From positions 1 to 13,384 of the forward strand of contig JAKAOD010000025.1 in assembly GCA_021823365.1 (NCBI GenBank): a stretch of DNA of 13,384 nt, in the 5' to 3' direction. Shown here piece by piece: positions 1 to 6,300 of this stretch. Every line of letters starts with the position of its first letter. The first letter of the stretch is position 1. This DNA comes from Actinomycetes bacterium (GTDB lineage Bacteria; Actinomycetota; Acidimicrobiia; Acidimicrobiales; Bog-793). Position numbers and translations under genes: made by a program. The notes beneath the pieces are model-generated. The model made no database searches. It saw nothing but the letters and a program-made list of their open reading frames with translations, and was not told where the DNA came from.

Positions 1-828
1 AAGGAGTCGGTACGGGTCCGGCTCGAGAGCCCCGAGCAGAGCATCTCGTTCACCGAGTTCAGCTACATGCTCATCCAGGCCTACGACTTCCTCCACCTCT
101 TCGACGCCGAAGGTTGCCGGCTGCAGATCGGCGGGAGCGACCAGTGGGGGAACATCACGACCGGCGTGGAACTGATCCGCCGAGCCCGGGGGGAGACGGC
201 GTACGCCCTCACGACCCCGCTCGTGACGCGAGCCGACGGGACAAAGCTCGGCAAGAGCGAGAAGGGGGCGGTGTTCCTCGATGCCGCCAAGACCTCGCCC
301 TACGCCTTCTACCAGTTCTTCTACCGTGCCGAGGACAGCGTCGTCGGGAGCTACCTTCGCTGGTTCTCCTTCCTCGACCACGAGGAGATCCAGGCGCTCG
401 ACGAGGCGACGGTCGCTCGCCCGCAGGAGCGTTCGGCTCAGCGTGCGCTGGCGCGTTCGGTCACGGCGCTCGTCCACGGGGAGGAGGAGGTCCGCCGGGT
501 CGAGCGCGCCGCCGAGGCGCTCTACGGGGAGGGGGGCGCCGAGCTCGACGAGGCGACGTTGCGCACGGTCGCCGCCGACGCGCCGGTCTCCGTGCGCCCG
601 CGCTCGGATCTCGACGGCGGGCTCGATCTCGCCGCAGCCCTTGCGAGCTGTGGCTTGTCGCCCTCGCGTTCGGCGGCGCGCACGGCGATCGCCCAGGGCG
701 GAGCCTACGTGAACGGCCACCGCGTGCCCCCCGACGGCGCCCGGCTGACGCGCGACGACCTCATCGGCGGGCGCTACGTGCTGCTGCGGCGCGGGCGGCG
801 CGAGGTGCACCTCCTCGACTTCGCGTGA
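1..828 (+). CDS. tyrS: Tyrosyl-tRNA synthetase, 3' part (5' end outside window)
   Basis: Cytoplasmic class I aminoacyl-tRNA synthetase that charges tRNA-Tyr with tyrosine using ATP. The frame is open from base 1, so the N-terminal half of the catalytic domain, with the HIGH-like motif, lies upstream of the window. Visible signatures are GGSDQWGNI (nt 130-156), typical of the bacterial TyrRS tyrosine and tRNA-binding region, and the KMSKS-equivalent KLGKS loop (nt 244-258). The last 60 or so residues (LAAALASCGLSPSRSAAR...GAYVNGHRV) form an S4-like RNA-binding domain, as in standard bacterial TyrRS. TGA ends it at 826-828. The next gene begins 25 bp later on the same strand. Identification is firm; the only oddity is truncation by the window edge. 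Confidence 0.97.
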   Translation, partial: KESVRVRLESPEQSISFTEFSYMLIQAYDFLHLFDAEGCRLQIGGSDQWGNITTGVELIRRARGETAYALTTPLVTRADGTKLGKSEKGAVFLDAAKTSPYAFYQFFYRAEDSVVGSYLRWFSFLDHEEIQALDEATVARPQERSAQRALARSVTALVHGEEEVRRVERAAEALYGEGGAELDEATLRTVAADAPVSVRPRSDLDGGLDLAAALASCGLSPSRSAARTAIAQGGAYVNGHRVPPDGARLTRDDLIGGRYVLLRRGRREVHLLDFA

Positions 829-853
829 GGTCGCCGGCGCCCGCGCCGCCCGC

Positions 854-1366
<513 letters not shown>

Positions 1367-1377
1367 GTTACGGGGAG

Positions 1378-1926
1378 ATGACGCCGCACCCCCAGTTGAT
1401 CGGCCCGTTCCCGCTCGGGATCGATCCGGTCGACTACGACCGGCGCCGGCGGAGGGTGCTGTGGCGGATGCCGACCGGCCTGTACCTGCTCGGCAGCAGG
1501 GCAGGAACGCGTCGCAACCTCATGACGTGCAACCTCGCCGTGCAGCTCGCCTCCGAGCCGAAGCTCGTCGGGGTCGCCGTCGAGTCGGGCTCGGTCACGC
1601 TCGGCCTCGTGCGAGAAGGCCGGAGCTTCGCCCTCTCGCTGCTCTCGCGGGACGACCGCGCGCTCGTCAGGATCTTCGCCAAGCCCGCGATCGACGATCC
1701 CGAGGCCGGGACGCTGAGCGGCGTCGCCTGCCTCGACGCGCCGGCGACCGGCTGTCCGACTCCGGCAGGAGCGGCCGCCGTCCTCGACTGCCGCCTCGAG
1801 CGCGAGGTCGAGCTCGGCTCCCATTCGCTCCTCGTCGGCGAGGTGCTCGATGCCGTCTTCGGCGAGAAGGGCGAGGAGGTCGAGGTGCTGCGAAGCGAGG
1901 ACACCCGCATGAACTACGGCGGCTGA
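1378..1926 (+). CDS. Flavin reductase-like FMN-binding protein
   Basis: The 182-residue protein resembles the flavin reductase-like split-barrel family, which binds FMN and uses NAD(P)H to reduce flavin or a small substrate. Supporting features are the family-length single domain and the early segment MPTGLYLLGSRAG...NLMTCNLAVQLASEPKLVGVAVE. That segment matches the usual T-x-N/M-T-x-(N/S)-S-x-S-x-xP-P-x-V pattern of this fold in loose form. The next stretch, LVREGRSFALSLLS, is where the second conserved block lies. The ATG at 1378 follows cgggga, a reasonable ribosome-binding site; a TAGGTT hexamer at 1364-1369 overlaps the upstream stop and could be a -10. Its stop is 1 bp from the rnd start, suggesting cotranscription. 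The physiological substrate cannot be told from sequence. Confidence 0.82.
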   Translation: MTPHPQLIGPFPLGIDPVDYDRRRRRVLWRMPTGLYLLGSRAGTRRNLMTCNLAVQLASEPKLVGVAVESGSVTLGLVREGRSFALSLLSRDDRALVRIFAKPAIDDPEAGTLSGVACLDAPATGCPTPAGAAAVLDCRLEREVELGSHSLLVGEVLDAVFGEKGEEVEVLRSEDTRMNYGG

Positions 1927-1927
1927 G

Positions 1928-3193
1928 GTGGCGGCCCGACGCGTCCGGGAGCCGGTGGAGCGGGGTACGCCCGACTACCGGGTCGTCGACGACGCCGGGG
2001 CGCTCGATGCCCTCGTGGACGAGCTCCTCGGCGCGCCGGCCTACGCCCTCGACACCGAGTTCCACCGCGAACGGACCTACTACCCCCGCCTCGCCCTGTT
2101 CCAGGTCGCCTGGGTGGGGGGGATCGCACTCGTCGACCCCCTCGCGGTCGACGTGGCGCCGCTCGCCGCCGTGCTCGCCGGGGACGGGCTCGCGGTGATC
2201 CACGCCGCCGACCAGGATCTCGAGGTGCTGGATCGGGCGTGCGGCCGAGGGCCGGCGCGCCTTTGCGACACCCAGCTCGCCGCGGGATTCCTCGGGCTGA
2301 GCAGCCCGTCGCTCTCCAACCTCGCCGACCGGATCCTCGGCATACGCCTCGAGAAGGGCGACCAGCTCACCGACTGGACCCGTCGGCCGCTCACCGAGGC
2401 GCAACGGCGCTACGCGGCAGACGACGTGCGGTTCCTCCTCGAGCTCGAACGCGCGATCGCGGCGCGGCTCGAGACGCTCGGCCGGCAGGCGTGGTCGGAG
2501 GAGGAGTGCGCCCTCCTTCTCGGTAGGGCGCGGTCGCCCGTGGTGCCTGAGGAGGCGTGGTGGAGGCTCCGCCATGCTCGGCAGCTGCACGGACGGGCCC
2601 GGGCCGTCGCCCAGTGCGTCGCCGCCTGGAGGGAACGGCGGGCGCAGGCGCTCGACCAGCCGACGCGCTACGTGCTGTCGGACCTGGCGCTTGTCGCCAT
2701 CGCCCACCACCCGCTGACCTCGCGGTCGGACCTCGACCACGTGCGCAACCTCGATCCGCGTCAGCTCGGCCCGAGCGTGGTGTCCGAGCTGCTCGAGGCG
2801 GTCGCCGAGGGGGTCGCGCTCCCGGCGTCGAAGGTCCGCAACCCGCCGGCCGCGCATGGCGAGCCGGTGGCGCGCGCCGCCGCCGCCCTCGCAGGCGCGT
2901 GGCTCGGTGAGGAGGCGCACCGGCTGGAGATCGACTCGTCGCTGCTCGCCACCCGGGCCGACGTCGCGGCGTTCTTCCAGGACGAGCCGGGGGGACGGCT
3001 CGTGCATTCGTGGCGCGCCGATCTGGTCGGAGAGCAGCTGCGCCGCCTTGCCGCAGGCGATGCGGCGCTGGCGCTCGAGGGAGGGGAGTCGCTCGTGCTC
3101 GAGGAGCGGTCCCGGCGCCCCTACCCCGCGGGCTCGCCTGCTGCTGCCGGCTCGCCGCCTGCTCCTGCTCCCGGTGCTGCGCCCGTGCCCTGA
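1928..3193 (+). CDS. rnd: Ribonuclease D
   Basis: 3'-5' exoribonuclease of the DEDDy superfamily, used in tRNA 3'-end maturation and RNA trimming in the cytoplasm. All catalytic motifs are visible in the 421-residue product. Exo I is LDTEF (Asp42, Glu44), Exo II is HAADQDLEVLD (Asp97), and Exo III is YAADD (Tyr162, Asp166). A first HRDC nucleic-acid-binding domain spans about residues 210-290 (WWRLRHARQL...ALVAIA) and a second helical region follows. The GTG start lies one base after the preceding TGA, so translation is probably coupled. The last 30 residues are a Pro/Ala/Gly-rich tail. That tail overlaps, antisense, the tail of the convergent gene at 3121-3426 by 73 bp and is probably a recent low-complexity extension. 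Confidence 0.93.
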   Translation: MAARRVREPVERGTPDYRVVDDAGALDALVDELLGAPAYALDTEFHRERTYYPRLALFQVAWVGGIALVDPLAVDVAPLAAVLAGDGLAVIHAADQDLEVLDRACGRGPARLCDTQLAAGFLGLSSPSLSNLADRILGIRLEKGDQLTDWTRRPLTEAQRRYAADDVRFLLELERAIAARLETLGRQAWSEEECALLLGRARSPVVPEEAWWRLRHARQLHGRARAVAQCVAAWRERRAQALDQPTRYVLSDLALVAIAHHPLTSRSDLDHVRNLDPRQLGPSVVSELLEAVAEGVALPASKVRNPPAAHGEPVARAAAALAGAWLGEEAHRLEIDSSLLATRADVAAFFQDEPGGRLVHSWRADLVGEQLRRLAAGDAALALEGGESLVLEERSRRPYPAGSPAAAGSPPAPAPGAAPVP

Positions 3194-3426
3194 GGCGTCG
3201 CCTGCTGGCCGGGCGGGCGGAGGTCGACCGTGAGGACGAGGATCCCGTCCTCGAGGCTCGCCTCGGCGTCGCCGAGCATTGCGAAGTCCGTGTAGTCGAG
3301 CTGCATCTGCTCGAGGATCCGCTGGCGCTCGGCGCCCTCGACCGGCGGGAGGCCGCGCCGGCGCACGGCGGCCGCCCGCTCCCTGAACCTGGCGACCATC
3401 GCCGTGGGATCGAACTCGGCGGCCAC
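3121..3426 (-). CDS. Small conserved hypothetical protein
   Basis: Function unknown. The 101-residue product has a charged, well-composed N-terminal 70 residues (MVARFRERAAAVRRRGLPPVEG..., then LDYTDFAMLGDAEASLEDGILVLTVDLRPP). These read like a real globular protein with an initial helix and a beta-hairpin end. The last 30 residues are a Gly/Ala/Pro/Gln-rich tail that overlaps the rnd 3' end in antisense. The GTG start at 3426-3424 is chosen because TAGGTT stands exactly 6 nt upstream, a leaderless-type -10; ggag in the intervening bases could also act as a weak ribosome-binding site. It is divergent from the small zinc-finger-like gene at 3693. I am fairly confident that it is coding but cannot assign a role. 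Confidence 0.7.
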   Translation of the reverse strand: MAAEFDPTAMVARFRERAAAVRRRGLPPVEGAERQRILEQMQLDYTDFAMLGDAEASLEDGILVLTVDLRPPGQQATPQGTGAAPGAGAGGEPAAAGEPAG

Positions 3427-3692
3427 GGCTCCAACCTAACCGGGAGGAAAGCGCGCGGTCCGACCGGGTGCGCTTGCATGCCCGCGCCGCCCCTCCCCCG
3501 GCGCCGCCCGAGGCGACGCGGCCCGCTCCGTCGTCGCTGCCGCCCGGGGCGGCACCGGGAGTATGCTGCAAGTTAGGCACCAGGGTCCTGACATCGGTCC
3601 GGCCGCTGGGCTTCGAGCTGCGTAGCGCGCACGGTCCGGCCGCCTCCGCCAGACGGTGACCGGCACGCTCGCACGTAAGCGGGGAGCTGCTC
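3427..3692. other. Divergent intergenic region with a GC hairpin
   Basis: This 266-bp stretch separates two divergent small genes and shows no credible coding frame. It contains a perfect 7-bp stem with a 3-nt loop (TGCCGCC at 3538-3544, GGCGGCA at 3548-3554), followed by TATGCT at 3562-3567, a possible -10 reading rightward. If that promoter is used, the downstream gene has a leader of roughly 118 nt. No known riboswitch class was recognised. Confidence 0.35.
3433..3438 (-). promoter_or_regulatory. Candidate leaderless -10 hexamer (TAGGTT)
   Basis: On the minus strand TAGGTT is followed by 6 nt and the GTG start of the 101-residue gene. This matches the TANNNT-N6-start arrangement seen upstream of three other genes in this window. 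A -35-like GGAC lies about 18 nt further upstream, but it is weak. Confidence 0.45.
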
Positions 3693-3872
3693 GTGAAGAA
3701 GGGACGCCATCGACGCTTCGAGGAGGCGCGCAGCCTGAAGCGCGCCGTCGAGGTCGTAGCGGAGCCGTGCCCCGAGTGCGGGGCCGACCCCGAGGACGAC
3801 CACGCGAGCTGGTGCATGTACGAGGCAGACGAGCTGGACGAGCCCCTCGACGGCGCCGAGCCGCCCAGGTAA
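3693..3872 (+). CDS. 59-residue CPxCG small protein (zinc-ribbon-like)
   Basis: Not a named gene to me. A GTG at 3693 follows a strong ggggag (3681-3686) with 6-nt spacing, and the frame runs to TAA at 3870-3872. The product begins with a basic stretch (KKGRHRRFEEARSLKRAVEV). It then has CPECG at residues 26-30, a lone Cys41 in SWCMYEADE, and an acidic C-terminus. CPxCG with one later Cys (and His37) resembles half of a zinc ribbon or a minimal metal-binding knuckle, perhaps for nucleic-acid or protein contact. This is inference from motif alone. The clear ribosome-binding site, codon use and basic-to-acidic polarity support a real gene. It is the last core-looking gene before the decayed accessory region. 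Confidence 0.72.
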   Translation: MKKGRHRRFEEARSLKRAVEVVAEPCPECGADPEDDHASWCMYEADELDEPLDGAEPPR

Positions 3873-4035
3873 TCGCGCGTCGGACGGCCCGGTCGGCCCC
3901 GGGGGGCGGACCATGCACGCGACCTGAGCCGGGAACCATCCGTCCACGACCTGGGGCGTGGCCGGCGCGAAGACGGTCCTCAGCCTCCGCGACCGCGGAC
4001 CACCTGCCGGGGTCCGGCATGACCTGGCCGGACAT
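3873..4035. other. Non-coding spacer before accessory region
   Basis: I see no supportable gene, RNA or strong hairpin here. The reading frame of the recombinase remnant is open leftward to 3958, but residues upstream of about 4036 do not resemble the family. Confidence 0.4.
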
Positions 4036-4330
4036 CCAGCGCGCGGAGCAGGCGGGTCCTTCCTCACCCGCCTTGGTGCCGAGCGCGACGCCAGCCCTCA
4101 CACCATCGACTCCTATCGCCACGCCTTCCAGCTGCTGCTTGCCTACGCCACGGCGAGCACCGGCAAGGCGCCTTCCCGCCTCGACACGCGGATCTCGACG
4201 CCGGGCTCATCAGCGCCTTCCTGGACCACCTCGAGTCCGAGCGGGGCAACACCGTCGGCACCCGCGACACGCGCCTGGCGGCCATCCATGCCGATCCCAC
4301 CCTCAAAAAGAGCGGTGGACCTGCCGTTAA
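4036..4330 (+). pseudogene. Tyrosine recombinase (phage-integrase type) N-terminal remnant, frameshifted
   Basis: The remnant encodes the SAM-like core-DNA-binding N-terminal domain of a tyrosine recombinase. One frame reads FLTRLGAERDASPHTIDSYR...LLLAYATASTGKAPSRLD (4060-4185). After 4191 the continuation is in the next frame: DLDAGLISAFLDHLESERGN...TRLAAIHA (4191-4292). Joining them needs one missing base near 4186-4190, where the family commonly has LDLADLDA. The catalytic C-terminal domain, with its R-H-R-Y residues, is absent. After LAAIH the sequence may jump by deletion to IPPSKRAVDLPL (about 4294-4329), similar to text further along such proteins. It is a dead fragment of a transposon- or RIT-like integrase and marks past mobile-element activity next to the secreted gene. 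Confidence 0.75.
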
Positions 4331-4403
4331 GGGACGCAACCGCGCGGGGCGCGCAATTTTCGGGTCCCGCACGCCCACCTCGGCCAAACGGAGGCAGCTC
4401 GAC

Positions 4404-4408
4404 GGAGG
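4404..4408 (+). promoter_or_regulatory. Ribosome-binding site choosing the ATG at 4418
   Basis: GGAGG at 4404-4408 is 9 nt before the ATG at 4418, which opens the frame with the signal peptide. It is only 2 nt before the out-of-frame ATG at 4411, so 4418 is preferred. Between 4331 and this site there is an imperfect hairpin (GGGAC...GTCCC, about 4329-4366) but no convincing promoter. Confidence 0.6.
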
Positions 4409-4417
4409 CAATGTCCC

Positions 4418-4690
4418 ATGCAACCTCTGCTGTCGAAGAAGCCCGGGAGGCGCGGCCAATCCGAGCGGCACTTCCCCGAGAGCCGTCCGCTGCGGTACCG
4501 GCTGGCCGGCGGGGTGCTGGCCGTCGCCATGGTCGCAGCAGTGGTGGGCGCCGCCGTCCCAGCCAGCTCTGCTGCCGCGGCCGGCCGACGTGCTACTGCT
4601 AAGGGGCCACTTGACTCCGGGACAGACGTCCGGAGATTCGCTGCCACTACAACCAGTACCCTGCTATCGCGACCGGTGGTCAACTGGCTT
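4418..4690 (+). pseudogene. Secreted protein gene, 5' fragment (signal peptide), cut by IS element
   Basis: First 91 codons of a large exported protein of unknown function. The N-terminus is basic (KKPGRRGQSERH...RPLRYR), followed by a hydrophobic core at residues 29-47 (LAGGVLAVAMVAAVVGAAV) and an Ala-rich cleavage region (ASSAAAAG, about 49-56). This is a classical Sec signal peptide. The mature part begins with Thr/Ser-rich sequence ending VVNWL at 4688-4690. There the frame enters the IS element. If the element is removed between the CTT copies, it continues directly as GSSPASQQSGYWLSGEV from 6304. The start is fixed by the ribosome-binding site at 4404. With the three downstream fragments the intact protein would be roughly 850 residues. 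Confidence 0.75.
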
Positions 4691-4695
4691 CTCGT

Positions 4696-4705
4696 ATGGA
4701 ACGGC
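4696..4705. repeat. IS subterminal inverted repeat, low-coordinate end
   Basis: atggaacggc here is the exact reverse complement of 6286-6295. It lies 5 bp inside the inferred junction at 4690/4691, the subterminal position typical of IS1111-type elements. It is the end distal to the transposase start. Confidence 0.78.
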
Positions 4706-4709
4706 TTGT

Positions 4710-5090
4710 CAAGTCCCCGCAACGACGTTCGTTGCACGGGTTTCGGGGCGCGACGGACCACAGGTCCGTCGCATGGGTTGCTCTTGAGCAGGCGACGGGG
4801 TGGCGGCTGCTACGCCATCCTCGGTGGGCCCCCGGCCGTGGTGGCGGCGGCCTGGCTCCGAGGTCTGCGTGTGCTGCCGGGGTGGATTGGCTCGGCCAGT
4901 CGCCGCCAATCTCGTATTCGCGGGCCGAAGCCGCGCATGTCTGCAATCCGCAGGACGGTGCCCCAGACTTGGAACGCTTGTGCTCATAGATGAGCCATCG
5001 CAAAGAAGCAACGGGGGGCTTTCCTGCCACGGCGGCGCCCCGGCGGCACACGGAGAGCTCGGTCACCGGCGACCGAGGCCGTCGACCGAT
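4710..5090 (-). ncRNA. Candidate IS-encoded bridge/seeker RNA region
   Basis: IS110-family transposases are guided by a structured RNA from the element's non-coding end; in IS1111-like members that end lies downstream of the transposase. The 400 nt between the transposase stop (5110) and the terminal repeat have no credible gene but hold several perfect hairpins. These are 5058-5064/5071-5077 (7 bp), 4982-4987/4990-4995 (6 bp) and 4885-4891/4905-4911 (7 bp, 13-nt loop). Two more are 4750-4759/4763-4772 (10 bp, 3-nt loop) and 4719-4725/4729-4735 (7 bp). The position and repeated stem-loops fit, but hairpins alone do not prove it. RNA ends, strand and guide loops are not determined; the minus strand is assumed from the transposase direction. 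Confidence 0.45.
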
Positions 5091-5109
5091 GGGACAGGTG
5101 GTGAGGCGC

Positions 5110-6209
5110 TCATCCCACCATCTCGGCGTGGAGGTGGCCGACGAGCCGACGGGCGATCGCCGCCACGACGACGCCGCGCACCGACTTGCGGGCGTCGAGG
5201 GAGCGGAAGCGTCGACACAGGTCGACCTGCGCCGCCCAGGCCCGGGCCAGGGTGTCGGGCGCCACACCCTCCTGGCGGTGCTTGAGGCTCGGCCCGAGGC
5301 TCGGGCCGAAGCGGTACGCCCAGGCGGACTCCACGAGCTGGCGGCGCAGATGGACGTTGCCGGCGTGGGTGAGCCCCCGCGCCTCACGCTTGCTCCCGAG
5401 GAGTACTCCGAGGGCACGAGCCCGCAGAAGGCCCCGGCGTCCTCCTTGTCGGCGAAGCGCCGCCAGTCGCAGACCTCGGCCTGGAGCACGAGGGCGCCGA
5501 TGCGCTCCACTCCCCGGTAGGCAGACAGGCGTCGGATCGAGGCTGCATAGGGCTCGGCCTCGACATAGCACGCGAGGTCGGCCTCGATCGCGTCGAGCTC
5601 AGCCTCCCGGCACCCAACCGTCGCCTTGTAGGCCTTGAACGTCGCCTCCGCGGCCGGCTCGTCGAAGCGCTGGGCGCCGAGCCACTGACGGTGCTTGAGC
5701 GTCCAGGTCGACCCGCCGCGCCAGATCCGCCCGTGGCGGATGAGGAAGTGCCCGATGCGGTTCTTCGCTCTCGTGAGGTCCTCGGTGGCGTCGCCTCGCG
5801 CCCGGCACAGGTCGCGCACCGCCTCCTCGGCCCTCGAGGGCACCCGGATCGCGACGAGCTCCCCGGCGCGCAGCTGGCGCACCAGGCGACGAGCGTCGCG
5901 CAGGTCCGTCTTCACCCGATCCCCGGGCGCGGTCGGGATGAGCGACGGGGCGATCACCTCGCAGGACCACCTGAGCGAGGTGAGCAGCCGGTGCAGCTCG
6001 TAGCCGCCCGGCCCCGCCTCGTAGCAGCTCCGCACCTTCCTCGGCTCGGCGAACCCCTTCACGAAGCGCCGGATCGAGGTCTCATCGTTGAAGACCCGCT
6101 CGATCGCCGGCGAATCCGAGCCAGGGTGCAAGATCCCCGCGACGAGCACATCCTTGCTCGTGTCGAACGCGACGTGGACAAGATCCCTCGAAGGGTCCAT
6201 TCTGGGCAT
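5110..6209 (-). pseudogene. IS110-family DEDD transposase, frameshifted
   Basis: Recombinase of IS110-family elements. The ATG at 6209-6207 follows gaggag with good spacing. The N-terminal RuvC-like DEDD domain is intact: Asp16 in FDTSKD, Glu64 in CYEAGPGGYELH, Asp102 and Asp105 in KTDLRDARRL. The C-terminal domain has SEYSSG (residues 267-272), where the family's catalytic serine is expected. Just after it (about 5385-5397) the frame breaks. Family-like sequence GLTHAGNVHLRRQLVESAWAYRFGP and the remaining C-terminus to LHAEMVG continue in the -1 frame to TGA at 5110. The 1100-nt span is one base short of 367 codons, consistent with a single-base deletion. No slippery heptamer is seen, so programmed frameshifting is unlikely. 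A longer fused frame running on toward 4680 is spurious. Confidence 0.88.
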
Positions 6210-6235
6210 GGTCGGCTCCTCACAACGCAGCGTGT

Positions 6236-6284
6236 GGCTCCTCCAGCAGGACAACCACGTCCTAATCGTGCTGCTAGAGGAGCC
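6236..6284. repeat. 14-bp imperfect stem-loop between IS end and transposase start
   Basis: ggctcctccagcag (6236-6249) pairs with ctgctagaggagcc (6271-6284), with one mismatch, around a 21-nt loop. It lies between the transposase start and the terminal repeat, where IS110-family circles assemble their junction promoter. A role in expression or end recognition is inferred. Confidence 0.6.
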
Positions 6285-6285
6285 G

Positions 6286-6295
6286 GCCGTTCCAT
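6286..6295. repeat. IS subterminal inverted repeat, transposase-start end
   Basis: gccgttccat is the exact reverse complement of 4696-4705 and stands 5 bp from the inferred junction at 6300/6301, symmetric with the other end. Confidence 0.78.
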
Positions 6296-6300
6296 GCTGA

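Noticed and set aside
1667..3817. 716-codon open frame on the - strand
   Set aside because: Antisense shadow of rnd and its neighbours; composition is Arg/Gly/Pro-rich and it crosses well-supported genes on both strands.
4326..4417. Possible c-di-GMP (GEMM) or c-di-AMP riboswitch before the secreted gene
   Set aside because: GGGACGCAA resembles part of the GEMM core, but the AAAGC continuation and the upstream GGCAAACC-type half are missing, and no ydaO-type core could be aligned.
4750..4772. Rho-independent terminator
   Set aside because: The 10-bp perfect hairpin has no T-run on either strand; it fits better as part of a structured IS RNA or end.
4680..5380. Extended C-terminus of the transposase in its starting frame
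   Set aside because: After the serine motif this frame is Arg/Ser/Pro-rich, whereas the -1 frame carries the family-like C-terminus ending at 5110.
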